Shown here piece by piece: positions 16,853 to 25,313 of a DNA stretch of 64,000 bases. The stretch is from positions 2,046,001-2,110,000 of the forward strand of contig NZ_CP119992.1 of the NCBI RefSeq assembly GCF_029338575.1, given 5' to 3'. Under the pieces are notes generated by a model. That model was given only the letters and a program-made list of their open reading frames with translations. It was not told the DNA's origin and did no database searches. The stretch's first letter is position 1. Each line of letters opens with the position of its first letter. The stretch comes from Halomarina halobia. GTDB lineage: Archaea > Halobacteriota > Halobacteria > Halobacteriales > Haloarculaceae. Both the position numbers and the translations under genes were made by a program.

Positions 16853-18031
16853 TCACAGCTCACCGAGCTGGTCGCGCGTCCGCATGAGATAGAGGAAGTA
16901 CGGCCCGCCGACGAGGCCGGTGACGATCCCGACCGGGATCTGGACCGGCGAGTTGAACGCCACCTCGAAGAAGAGGCGCGCGCCCACGTCGGCGGCGGTC
17001 AGGAGCGCCGGGCCGGCGAAGACGCAGCCGACGACCAGCCGCTTGTAGTCGCTCCCGACGATGGTGCGCACCACGTGGGGGACGATGAGGCCGACGAAGC
17101 TGACGATGCCGGCGACGGCGACCGCGGCGCTGGCGGCGAGGACGGCGACCGCGGCCAGCGCGAAGCGCGTCCGCTCGACGGACATGCCGAGCGCGGCCGC
17201 CGTGCGCTCGCCGAGCAGGAGGACGTTCAGCTGTCGGGCGCCGACGAGCGCGAGCGCCAGCGCGACGACCACCCACGGGAGCGCGGTGCGGAACTGCTCC
17301 CAGCCGACGCCGGTGAGCGACCCGGTCGTCCACGACAGGGCCTGCTGGACGACGCCGATGTCGCTCGCGAGGAAGAACAGCCCCGTCTGGAGCGAGTGGA
17401 AGACCGTGCTGACGATGACGCCCGCGAGCACGAGGCGGACGGGGTTGGTCCCGTTCTTCCACGCGATGACGTAGACGAGGAGGAACGCGAACGCCCCGCC
17501 GCCGGCGGCCACGAGCGGGAGCACCGCCTCCAGGGCGGTGAACAGGACGAGCGCCACGAGCGCCCCCAGTCCGGCCCCCGCGCTCACGCCGAGGATGTAC
17601 GGGCTGGCGAGTTCGTTGCGCGTCACCGCCTGGAAGATGGCCCCCGACACGGCGAGGCTCGCGCCGACGAGCGCGCCGACGAGCACGCGGGGGAGCCGGA
17701 GCGTCCAGACGACGGTCGTGCCGACCGCGAGGCCGTCGAGCAGCGCGTCCACCTCGCCCCCGTACCCGGTCAGCAGGCGCATCACCCACTCCCCGAAGAA
17801 GAAGTAGAGCAGGCGACGCGGGTCGAGCAGGATCGCGGGATCGAACAGCGCCCGCCACGCCTCGGGGATGGACATCGAGTAGGTCCCGAAGCTGACCTGC
17901 ACGAGCGCGCTCGCCAGCGTGACGCAGACGCTGGCGACGGCGAGCGCGACGAGCGAGCCGTCGAACCAGCCGAACCGGGCGGTGCGCGTTCCGCGGTCGA
18001 CGGCGGTCTCCGTGGACGCGTCGCCCGCCAT
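16853..18031 (-). CDS. FecCD/BtuC-family ABC transporter permease
   Basis: A 392-aa membrane protein with about nine to ten predicted helices and a short N-terminal cytoplasmic tail. Family signatures include RLPRVLVGALVGASLAVSGAIFQ near the first third and GIVSFVGLIVPHVVR with HVVR near the C-terminal third, the region that contacts the ATPase. Substrates of the family are ferric siderophores, heme or cobalamin. It starts one base after the binding-protein gene stops. No ATPase gene is present in the cluster. Confidence 0.92.
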   Translation of the reverse strand: MAGDASTETAVDRGTRTARFGWFDGSLVALAVASVCVTLASALVQVSFGTYSMSIPEAWRALFDPAILLDPRRLLYFFFGEWVMRLLTGYGGEVDALLDGLAVGTTVVWTLRLPRVLVGALVGASLAVSGAIFQAVTRNELASPYILGVSAGAGLGALVALVLFTALEAVLPLVAAGGGAFAFLLVYVIAWKNGTNPVRLVLAGVIVSTVFHSLQTGLFFLASDIGVVQQALSWTTGSLTGVGWEQFRTALPWVVVALALALVGARQLNVLLLGERTAAALGMSVERTRFALAAVAVLAASAAVAVAGIVSFVGLIVPHVVRTIVGSDYKRLVVGCVFAGPALLTAADVGARLFFEVAFNSPVQIPVGIVTGLVGGPYFLYLMRTRDQLGEL

Positions 18032-18032
18032 C

Positions 18033-19220
18033 TCAGAGCTCGCCGCGCACGATCGCGCTCACCTCGCCCCGATCGAACAGCTTCCCCGAGAAACTGTCGG
18101 GGTAGTACAGCTTCGCGAACCGTTCGGTGAGAAAGAGGTTCTGGATGGGCCCCTCGTAGATCGGGCCGCCGCGGAACACGCGGTCCTCCTGGACGGCGGT
18201 GAGCTTCCCGGCGACGCTGTGGTTCTTCATGAACGTCACGACGGTGTTCCGGAACTCCTCCTCGGTCTTCGTCTCGTGGCCGCGGACGAGGATCGAGTCC
18301 GGATCGACTTCGAGCATCGTCTCGTAGTCGATCGTGCCGCGGTCGCTCGTCGAGAGGCCGCTGACGCCCGTCCCCTCCAGTGCGTCCCCGATGCCGAGGT
18401 CGTGGAACTGCTTCTTGTTCGTCCCCTCGTCGCTCACGCGGTAGGGGGAGAACTCCTCGGGCTCGTCGTCGGCCGCGAACGTGAGCAGGGCGTTCGGACG
18501 CTCGTCCTCGGCGGGGAGCTTCGACCCCACGTCCTCGAGCATCGCGTCGTGAAGTTCCTCGAACGCCTCGTAGCGCTCGCCCTGCTGGAACACCTGGGCG
18601 ACCTTCTCGAACGCCTCGTACATCGTGTAGTACTCGTAGTCGTGCCACTCGTCCGTGCGCCGGAAGATGGTGTTCCCGACGAACGGCGCGACCTGCTGAC
18701 CGATGGCGTCCACGTCGCCCTGTTCGAGCCCGAACGCGCCGTTGTTCACGAGCCAGTTCGGGTCGATGAGGTGGACGTCCGCGCCGATCTCGTAGAAGAC
18801 CTCGCGGTCGACCCCGTCGCTGTAGAGCGTCGTCAGGGAGCCCTTGTCGACGCTCACGCCCTCGAGTTCGTCGTAGTAGTCGGTGTGGTAGCGCGAGGGG
18901 AGCCCGACCGCCTTCAGGCCGTCGGCCTGCCCGAGGGCGACGGCCATGTCGGCGTACCCCGCCTCGTAGACCACGTAGCTCTCGGGGACGGCGTCGAACT
19001 CGACCTCCCCGACCGGTGCCATCGAGACGGTGTAGGGCGTCTTCGCCCCGCCCTCGGTGTCGTTCCCCCCGGTATCGTTCCCCCCGGTGTCGTTTCCGTC
19101 CGACCCGTTCTCGGACCCGCCGGGGGATTCGCCCGCGCACCCGGCCAGCGCGCTCGCCGCCAGCACGCCCGCGCCGCCCTTCAGAAACGTCCGTCGCGTT
19201 CGGTGAGAGTCGCCGTCCAT
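18033..19220 (-). CDS. Iron-siderophore-type ABC substrate-binding lipoprotein
   Basis: A 395-aa exported protein. The N-terminus has a twin-arginine motif (RTRRTFLKGG) and a lipobox LAGC with Cys28, followed by a Gly/Asn/Asp-rich linker. The mature part has the fold of FepB/BtuF-like class III binding proteins with a long central helix. It delivers a metal chelate to the FecCD permease. Its promoter region contains two iron-box-like palindromes, suggesting induction when iron is scarce. First gene of the operon. Confidence 0.9.
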   Translation of the reverse strand: MDGDSHRTRRTFLKGGAGVLAASALAGCAGESPGGSENGSDGNDTGGNDTGGNDTEGGAKTPYTVSMAPVGEVEFDAVPESYVVYEAGYADMAVALGQADGLKAVGLPSRYHTDYYDELEGVSVDKGSLTTLYSDGVDREVFYEIGADVHLIDPNWLVNNGAFGLEQGDVDAIGQQVAPFVGNTIFRRTDEWHDYEYYTMYEAFEKVAQVFQQGERYEAFEELHDAMLEDVGSKLPAEDERPNALLTFAADDEPEEFSPYRVSDEGTNKKQFHDLGIGDALEGTGVSGLSTSDRGTIDYETMLEVDPDSILVRGHETKTEEEFRNTVVTFMKNHSVAGKLTAVQEDRVFRGGPIYEGPIQNLFLTERFAKLYYPDSFSGKLFDRGEVSAIVRGEL

Positions 19221-19225
19221 GTGGT

Positions 19226-19275
19226 TTTGGCTCGCCTAAAGCATCAAAAAGACTCCGATTTTTAGGCGCTCCTAA
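19226..19275. promoter_or_regulatory. Tandem iron-box-like palindromes
   Basis: TTTGGC-TCG-CCTAAA-type site at 19226-19240 and TTAGG-CGCT-CCTAA at 19262-19275, 22 bp apart, directly upstream of the binding-protein start at 19220. Both resemble DtxR/IdeR/SirR half-sites (TTAGGC/GCCTAA). Haloarchaea regulate iron genes with DtxR-family Idr proteins, so iron-dependent repression is likely. Confidence 0.6.
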
Positions 19276-19335
19276 TTCGGGGGACGTTACCACGCCCGGG
19301 GGACGGCTTATCACCCTCGTCGGTTTAGGGCGATC

Positions 19336-20214
19336 ATGGCCGACATGACCGCCGAGGAGGCCCTGGAGAGGTACGGTCCGAGCGAGATCGCGGCCGACGA
19401 CCTGCTCGCGGTACCGGATCCGGCGTTCGCGGCGGAGAACGTGGCGCTGGTGACCGGGGCGGGAAACGGCATCGGGCGGGCGACGGCGCTCGCGCTCGCG
19501 CACAACGGGCTGACGGTCGTCGCGACCGACGTGGACGAGGAGGGGCTGGCCGAGGTCACAGAGAAGCGCGGGGCGCTCGACTCCCCCGGCCGGATCGTCA
19601 CGGTGCCCGGCGACCTGACCGACGACGACGCGGTCGATCGGATCGTCGAGCGGGCAGCCGACGAGGGGAACCTCCGGTACCTCGCGAACGTCGCCGGCAT
19701 CCAGCACATCGCCCCGCTCGCCGAGTTCCCGATGGAGCGCTACGACCTGATGCACCGCGTCATGCTCCGCGCGCCGCTGCTGCTCTCGAAGCGCTGCTTC
19801 CCCCACTTCCGGGAGAACCCCGACGGCGTCGGCGTCGTCGGCAACATGGCCTCGGTCCACGGCCACTACGTCACCAGGGACAAGGTGGCGTACAACGCGC
19901 TCAAGTTCGGCCTGCGCGGGCTGACCCAGTCCATCGCCGCCGAGGGCGACGGGGCGATTCGGGGGTTCTCGGTCTCGACGGGCTACGTGAAGACGGAACT
20001 CGTCGCGAAACAGCTCCCGGACACGGCGGACAGCCGCGGGATCACCGTCGAGGAGGCGATCGAGGACGTCCTGCTCGGCCAGGCGCGCGTCAAGGAACTG
20101 ATGGAGCCGTACGAGGTAGCGAACCTGTTCGTGATGGGCTTCTCCGAGCACGCGCGCTTCCTCGACGGCGGCGACGTGCTCCACGACGGCGGGATGACGC
20201 TCACCTACGAGTGA
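19336..20214 (+). CDS. SDR-family oxidoreductase
   Basis: A 292-aa short-chain dehydrogenase with a roughly 35-residue N-terminal extension. The nucleotide loop is TGAGNGIG (40-47). Asp65 after the second strand suggests NAD preference. Catalytic Ser173, Tyr186 and Lys190 (YNALK) are present. It most resembles 3-hydroxybutyrate dehydrogenase-like SDRs, which would fit a genome that makes PHA, but the substrate is not proven. Divergent from the iron transporter and sharing the 115-bp region that holds the iron boxes. Confidence 0.82.
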   Translation: MADMTAEEALERYGPSEIAADDLLAVPDPAFAAENVALVTGAGNGIGRATALALAHNGLTVVATDVDEEGLAEVTEKRGALDSPGRIVTVPGDLTDDDAVDRIVERAADEGNLRYLANVAGIQHIAPLAEFPMERYDLMHRVMLRAPLLLSKRCFPHFRENPDGVGVVGNMASVHGHYVTRDKVAYNALKFGLRGLTQSIAAEGDGAIRGFSVSTGYVKTELVAKQLPDTADSRGITVEEAIEDVLLGQARVKELMEPYEVANLFVMGFSEHARFLDGGDVLHDGGMTLTYE

Positions 20215-20230
20215 GCGACCGGGGTCGGGG

Positions 20231-21286
20231 TCACGGACGGATCCCCCACCGCGTCACGCCCGCGAGCGCCACCAGTCCGGTCAGGGCGAGGTGTCCCCAG
20301 TAGGTGCACAGCCGGTAGGCGAGCACGACGGCCGCCGCCTCCGGCGTGGCGAGGCCGGCGAGCGCGACCAGCGCCGCCGCGAGCGCCACCTCGACGCCGC
20401 CGAGACCGCCGGGAAGGGGGACGGCGTTGGCGAGCCCCGAGGCGGGGACGAGAAACAGCGCGAGCGACAGCGGCACGGCGTAGCCGAGCGCGCTCGCGCC
20501 GACGGTCAGCGGGAGCGCGTAGCAGACCCAGCCGACCGCGGAGGCCAGGACGGCCAGCGCGACCGCCCGGCGGTCGCCGGCGACCGCCTCCAGGGTGTCG
20601 TAGTAGCGTTCGACCGCCGACTCGACGCGCTCGGGGGCAAGGGCGTCGTAGGTACGGGGCGAGACGCGGCCGACGGACCCGCGCAGGAGGGACGCGAGAC
20701 CCGCGAGCGCCCAGGTGACCGTCCCCCGGCGGTACCAGGCGGCGGCCAGCAGGGCGGCCAGGGCGGCCGCCGCGACGACCGCGCCGAGTTCCACCTCCCG
20801 GAGGGCCGCCGAGGCCGGCGCGGCGAGGAGGTAGGCGACGAGGCCGACGCCCGCGAGCAGCAGCGAGGCGAGCAGGCTCAGCAGTTCGGCGGCGCTCGTC
20901 GCGGCGAACGCGCGGTCGAACCCCGTCTCGGCCTCGTCGCCGAGCGCGTGGGCCATGAGCGCCGGCCCGGCGGCGTGGCCCGCGGGGAGCGCGAGGCGCT
21001 CGAACACCGCGAGCGAGTAGGCCCCGGAGAACCGCCCGAGGGGGGTGCGGCCGCCGGCCGAACGCAGCAGGCGGCGTTGCGCGTCGCCCCACGCGACGAC
21101 GGCGAGCAGCGCGATCCCCAGCGCGAGGAGGAACGTCGCCGGGTCGAGGCGGGCGAGTTCGGCGGCGACCTCCTCGGGACCCATCGCGGCCACGAGGAGG
21201 GCGAGCGCGACCAGCGCGAGCGCGAAGGGGGCGAGCGTCCGACCGAGCGAGCGACCGGCGACCGGCCGCCTGGAAACCTGTTGCAT
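20231..21286 (-). CDS. Flippase-like/LPG-synthase-type membrane protein (UPF0104)
   Basis: A 351-aa protein with about eight membrane helices, of the lysylphosphatidylglycerol-synthase transmembrane family. Conserved features include the early GWGDAQRRLLR-like loop and the late SGLANAVPLPGGLGGVEVALAAAL segment (PxPGGxGxxE signature). Archaeal members are usually annotated as flippase-like; what they move is unknown. No acyltransferase domain is attached. ATG 21286 begins just before the first helix. Convergent with the SDR. Confidence 0.85.
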   Translation of the reverse strand: MQQVSRRPVAGRSLGRTLAPFALALVALALLVAAMGPEEVAAELARLDPATFLLALGIALLAVVAWGDAQRRLLRSAGGRTPLGRFSGAYSLAVFERLALPAGHAAGPALMAHALGDEAETGFDRAFAATSAAELLSLLASLLLAGVGLVAYLLAAPASAALREVELGAVVAAAALAALLAAAWYRRGTVTWALAGLASLLRGSVGRVSPRTYDALAPERVESAVERYYDTLEAVAGDRRAVALAVLASAVGWVCYALPLTVGASALGYAVPLSLALFLVPASGLANAVPLPGGLGGVEVALAAALVALAGLATPEAAAVVLAYRLCTYWGHLALTGLVALAGVTRWGIRP

Positions 21287-21327
21287 CGTTGAAGTAACGG
21301 CGTCGGTGGAGAAAAGGCGTGCGGCGC

Positions 21328-22830
21328 TCAGAGCCAGTCGAGGAACGACCCCTCGATGAGCGTCTCCCTCTGGTTGGCGATGTACTCGGCCTGCATACCC
21401 CAGACGGCCTCGGCGAAGGGTGTCCCCGCCTCGACGGCGGCGCTCACGTGGTCGTGCTTCCAGCGCGCGGGCGTCGTCCGCCGCTCGACGCGCTCGGCCA
21501 GCGGCCCGACGTACCGCTCGACCTCGGCCTCGTCGAGGCCGCGGAGCGCGAGGCCGTCGCGGGCGTGTTCGAACAGGTCGTCGTAGATGACGGCCGCGTC
21601 GGTCGTCTCGTCGCCCCCGCCGGTGATCCAGGTGAACTCGGCGTCGAGGCCGGCGGCGGCGGCGGCGTAGAAGTTCTCCTCCGCGGTCGCCCAGGGGAGC
21701 GACGCGACGGGGTGCTCGCGCTTGGGGAGGCTCTCCAGCAGGCCCGCGTAGACGGCCAGGAGGGACATGGCGTCGTGGACGGTCGGCTGGCCGGGCAGCG
21801 GACGGAACTCGATGCGGGCGTTGGCCGCAGAGCGGGTCGCGCCGTCGAAGACGGGGCGGACCCACCGCCAGTAGGAGCCGTGCTTGTGCCGGAAGTGGGC
21901 GAAGCGGTCGTCGTAGCGGCCCGTGGGGTCCTGCATCATCGGGATGACGGTCGTGTCCGCGGCGACGTCGTCGATGGCCTCCTCGACGGTGTCCACGTCC
22001 GGCGGCAGGCGGACCTTGTTCCCCTTCTCGGTGTTGAAGACCGACTCGAAGACGGGGATCCGGTTCTCCATCCAGCACTCCGCGAGGACCGTCTCGGGGT
22101 CCTCGTCGTAGAGGTCCGGCGGGAGGAAGGGCGAGTTGACGCCGACGGCGAGCAGCGGTCCGGCGATGCGGATCGCGTAGCGGAGGTACTCGGGGAGGTC
22201 GGGGGCGTGTGACACCTGGTAGTGGGGCTGGATGGAGGTGATGAGGCTCTCGGGCATCACCGTCTTCGCGTCGAGCGCGACGTGGGGCACGTCGAGGCTC
22301 ATCTCGATGCGCGCCTCGACGTTCGCCATCGCGTGGTAGCGCACCGCGTCGCTCATGTTCGTCGCGATGCGGACGCCGTCGTCCTCGACGCTGTCGGCGA
22401 GGTACGAGGTGGCCGTCTCGCCGACCGGCGGGACCGTCCAGATGCCGTCGCTGACCAGACGGATGTCGTGGGTCCGCGTCTCGCGGAGCGCGGCGTCGAG
22501 GCGCGCCTGCACCTCGGCGGCCTGGGCGCGCAGGCCGTACGCCGAGAAGGGCTGGGGGGTGGTCTGCATCTCGGCGTTGTGCAGGCCGAGTTCCTTCTCG
22601 AAGCCGATGTACTCGAGCAGGGGGCGGGGGACGCGCTTGAGCGCGTCCGTCTCCGTGTCGACCCCGTAGAACTCGTATTCGAGGCCGACGATACCCTGGG
22701 GGTTGTCGAACGTTCCCTCCCTGACGGCCGCTTTCAACACGTCGACCTCCTCGTCGACGCGCGCTCCGAACTCCTCGGGGTCGACAGAGAGCGCGTCCGC
22801 AACCCGGGAAGCGAGGTCAGCCCCTGACAT
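21328..22830 (-). CDS. GCS2-fold (glutamate-cysteine ligase-like) protein, long form
   Basis: A 500-aa protein. GLEYEFYGVD near 44 is the GxExEF ATP/Mg motif of carboxylate-amine ligases. LGLHNAEMQTTPQP, an HVALDAKTVMPESL segment and NSPFLPPDL correspond to later GCS2 motifs. It is longer than standard GshA (about 360 aa) and belongs to a haloarchaeal branch of unknown substrate. ATG 22830 is chosen because the minus-strand TTAAAA at 22855-22860 lies about 27 bp upstream; GTG 22842 is an alternative. A shorter relative is encoded at 55907-56983. Confidence 0.75.
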   Translation of the reverse strand: MSGADLASRVADALSVDPEEFGARVDEEVDVLKAAVREGTFDNPQGIVGLEYEFYGVDTETDALKRVPRPLLEYIGFEKELGLHNAEMQTTPQPFSAYGLRAQAAEVQARLDAALRETRTHDIRLVSDGIWTVPPVGETATSYLADSVEDDGVRIATNMSDAVRYHAMANVEARIEMSLDVPHVALDAKTVMPESLITSIQPHYQVSHAPDLPEYLRYAIRIAGPLLAVGVNSPFLPPDLYDEDPETVLAECWMENRIPVFESVFNTEKGNKVRLPPDVDTVEEAIDDVAADTTVIPMMQDPTGRYDDRFAHFRHKHGSYWRWVRPVFDGATRSAANARIEFRPLPGQPTVHDAMSLLAVYAGLLESLPKREHPVASLPWATAEENFYAAAAAGLDAEFTWITGGGDETTDAAVIYDDLFEHARDGLALRGLDEAEVERYVGPLAERVERRTTPARWKHDHVSAAVEAGTPFAEAVWGMQAEYIANQRETLIEGSFLDWL

Positions 22831-22887
22831 ACCTCCCCCCACGCCGCGAGGGGGTTTTAACGTCGGGGTTCTCGGGGGGCGCGGCGG

Positions 22888-23418
22888 TCAGAGGGGCTCC
22901 CGCGGCTGGCGCGTCCCCGCGAACAGGAGGAACGCGCCGACGGCGAGCACTGCGACTCCCGCGACGACCAGGATCCGCGCGCTCGGCGGGAGTTCGCCGG
23001 AGGCGACGTACGCCTGCGTGTTCGTCCCGGCGAGCCCGCCGTAGAGCACGACGGCACCGCCGACGACGGCGAGCATGAGGCCGGCGATCGGCACCGCCGC
23101 GCGACCGGCCGCGAGGGCGCGGGCGCGCAACCCGACCGTCTCCTCCGGCGGGTCGAGGACGACGGCCACCCGTTCGAGCGTCGGGTTGCCGCAGCGACTG
23201 CACGGCGGCGAGTTCCGCGGGTGGTGCATCGCGCAGTGCGGACAGCGCCACTCGACGACGTCGGGAACTGGCGGCGGATTGCCGACGCGGCGGACGCGAA
23301 CGTCGTCGCTCGGGTTCGTCACCGACTCGTCCGCCTCGGTCCCGCCCGGGGGCACGTCCCGCTCCGCCGCGCGGCGCACCCCGGACGGTTCCCCGTCCCG
23401 ATCGCGCCCCGGGTCCAT
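22888..23418 (-). CDS. Zinc-ribbon membrane protein
   Basis: A 176-aa protein of no named family. The N-terminal 50 residues are charged and probably disordered. A zinc ribbon follows, with CPHC (about 59-62) and CSRC (about 73-76). Two hydrophobic helices occupy roughly 105-130 and 145-170, ending in a short basic tail. The domain order suggests a cytoplasmic ribbon anchored to the membrane. ATG 23418 is the first Met ahead of the conserved part. Function unknown. Confidence 0.75.
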   Translation of the reverse strand: MDPGRDRDGEPSGVRRAAERDVPPGGTEADESVTNPSDDVRVRRVGNPPPVPDVVEWRCPHCAMHHPRNSPPCSRCGNPTLERVAVVLDPPEETVGLRARALAAGRAAVPIAGLMLAVVGGAVVLYGGLAGTNTQAYVASGELPPSARILVVAGVAVLAVGAFLLFAGTRQPREPL

Positions 23419-23584
23419 TCGAGGGGGTACACCGCCGAGGAGAATGAGCGAATCGGTACCGCACGCTCGATGCGCGAGGCGTGAGGCGTGAGGCGTGCTA
23501 CGCGAACCCCTCTGTTTCGACTGGAAACCGTACGACTGCGCGCCGGCCGGGGCGCAGGTGAAACGACGGGAGAGGCGGAGGTAG

Positions 23585-23657
23585 TAGTTCCACCAGGATT
23601 CGAACCTGGGTCGTCGGCCCCAGAAGCCGACAGGATTGGCCGCTACCCCATGGAACT
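23585..23657 (-). tRNA. tRNA-Gln (anticodon CTG)
   Basis: On the minus strand the gene starts AGTTCCA and ends TGGAACT, a perfect 7-bp acceptor stem, followed by discriminator A. The D arm has GGGT...ATCC. The anticodon stem TCGGC/GCCGA encloses loop TTCTGGG with anticodon CTG (codon CAG, Gln). The T arm is CCAGG-TTCGAAT-CCTGG. The CCA is not encoded and there is no intron. Confidence 0.95.
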
Positions 23658-23687
23658 CAGACTGCAGTCTAAGGGTAACGGACCGGA

Positions 23688-23697
23688 CTATTAAAGC
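23688..23697 (-). promoter_or_regulatory. TATA element of tRNA-Gln
   Basis: GCTTTAATA on the minus strand, 31-40 bp before the tRNA 5' end. It is the only AT-rich stretch nearby. Confidence 0.6.
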
Positions 23698-23898
23698 TTC
23701 GTGATTCGGACCGAACCGCCCGCCGGCGGTCCGTCTCGGCGACGGCGGGGGCGAGGTTCGGGTGGCGGTCAGTCGGTAGGCGCGGCGGGTTTCGAGTGGC
23801 GGTCGGCGGCGAGGGGACGAGAGTGAGGAGGCGAGCGAGGACCGCGGCGCGGAGTGCCGAGTAGAAAGACGTACCTCGCCGCGGACGAGCCTCACGGT

Positions 23899-24468
23899 AT
23901 GTACGTCGGCCGATTCGTCGTCGTCGGACCGGGTATCGGAGCCTACCGCGTCTCCTCGCGGTCGTTCCCCGATCGCCGGATCGTGGAGCGCGAGGGCGCG
24001 CTCACCGTCGCGCCCACGCCGGACGCCCCGGAGACGGACAACCCATACATCGCCTACAACTGCCTGCGGACGGTCGAGGGGGAGGCCGTCGTCGGCAACG
24101 GCTCGCACGTGGATCCGATCGCGGAGAAGCGCGCGACGGGCTACCCCGCGCGCGACGCGCTCGCGCTCTCCCTGCTCGCGCTCGACTTCGAGCGGGACGA
24201 CTACGATACGCCGCGGATCGCGGGCGTCGTCGCCGAGGACGAGGCGCACGTCGCGACGGTGCGCCGCGACGCGCTCCTCGTCGAGCGCGTCGACGAACCG
24301 ACGCTCGTCGCCACCTACGAGCGGAACGCGCCGGCGGCGTTCCCGCTCGACGCCGACACCGCCGACGAGGCCGCCCGCGCGGTATACGACGCCGACTTCG
24401 AGCACGCGGTGTGCGCGGCGGGCGTGACCGTCGGCGACGGGATCGACACCGCCGTCGTCAACGAGTGA
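23899..24468 (+). CDS. purO: IMP cyclohydrolase PurO (archaeal type)
   Basis: A 189-aa protein catalysing the last step of IMP synthesis, closure of FAICAR, in archaea that lack the PurH cyclohydrolase. Recognised by the N-terminus [10 protein letters not shown], the [11 protein letters not shown] segment, [10 protein letters not shown] and the [11 protein letters not shown] motif characteristic of PurO. ATG 23899 matches the family start. The stop overlaps the next gene's GTG (GTGA). Not in a purine operon here. Confidence 0.93.
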   Translation: MYVGRFVVVGPGIGAYRVSSRSFPDRRIVEREGALTVAPTPDAPETDNPYIAYNCLRTVEGEAVVGNGSHVDPIAEKRATGYPARDALALSLLALDFERDDYDTPRIAGVVAEDEAHVATVRRDALLVERVDEPTLVATYERNAPAAFPLDADTADEAARAVYDADFEHAVCAAGVTVGDGIDTAVVNE

Positions 24469-25190
24469 CGGTGCGCGTCGGCCTCCTCTCGGATATCCAC
24501 GCGAACGCGGTCGCGCTGGAGGCGGTCCTCTCCGCCATGCCGCCCGTCGCGGCGCTGGTCTGCGCGGGGGACGTCGTGGGGTACGGTCCGCGCCCCGCCG
24601 CGTGCGTCGAGGCGCTCCGCGCGTGGACGCCCGACCGAGCGGCGGTCGAGGCGTCGAGCGAGGGGGCGGCCCGGGGGCCGCCGTGCGAGTCGCTCGTCCC
24701 CGTCCGGGGGAACCACGACCGGGTGCTCGCCGCCGGGGCGTCGTTCGACGGCGGGATGGCCGGCGCGGGGCTCGAACACGCTCGACGCGAACTGACCGCC
24801 GATCAGGTGGCGTGGCTGGCCGCCCTGCCGGAGACCCGCCGGGCGTTCGACGGGCAGATACGCGTCGCTCACGGCCACCCGTCCGACCCGGACCGCTACG
24901 TCTACCCGGACCTCTTCTCGGCGGACCTGCTCGACGGCGAGCGGGTGCTCGTGCTGGGTCACACCCACGTCCAGGGGGTCCGACGCTTCCCGGCCGGCAG
25001 CGTCGTCAACCCGGGGAGCGTCGGCCAGCCGCGCGACGGCGACCCCCGGGCCGCCTACGCCGTCCTCGACCTCGACCGGGAGCGCGTCGACCTCCGACGG
25101 GTCCCCTACGACGTCGAGGCCGTCGAGCGGGCCGTCCGCGACGCGGGCCTCCCCGACGGAATCGCCGGACGACTCCGGAACGGTCGGTGA
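24465..25190 (+). CDS. Calcineurin-like metallophosphoesterase (YfcE/MJ0936 type)
   Basis: A 241-aa phosphoesterase with the two-metal signature: LLSDIHAN (DxH), CAGDVVGYG (GDxxxYG), RGNHD (GNHD), HGHP and GHTHVQ (GHTH). It probably hydrolyses a small phosphomonoester or diester. Compared with minimal relatives there is an insert around residues 60-80. GTG 24465 overlaps purO by 4 bp, so it is translationally coupled to IMP synthesis; a nucleotide substrate is a reasonable guess but unproven. Confidence 0.87.
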   Translation: MTVRVGLLSDIHANAVALEAVLSAMPPVAALVCAGDVVGYGPRPAACVEALRAWTPDRAAVEASSEGAARGPPCESLVPVRGNHDRVLAAGASFDGGMAGAGLEHARRELTADQVAWLAALPETRRAFDGQIRVAHGHPSDPDRYVYPDLFSADLLDGERVLVLGHTHVQGVRRFPAGSVVNPGSVGQPRDGDPRAAYAVLDLDRERVDLRRVPYDVEAVERAVRDAGLPDGIAGRLRNGR

Positions 25191-25313
25191 GGGAGTCGCG
25201 TCTCGTGAGTGCTCGGGAGGGCTCTGAACGATCAGAGGGAACCCCATCGATACAGTCCCTAACGTATAAGAATTACGATATGTTCATGTGTTCGTTAGCT
25301 AAGCTACGCGTGC

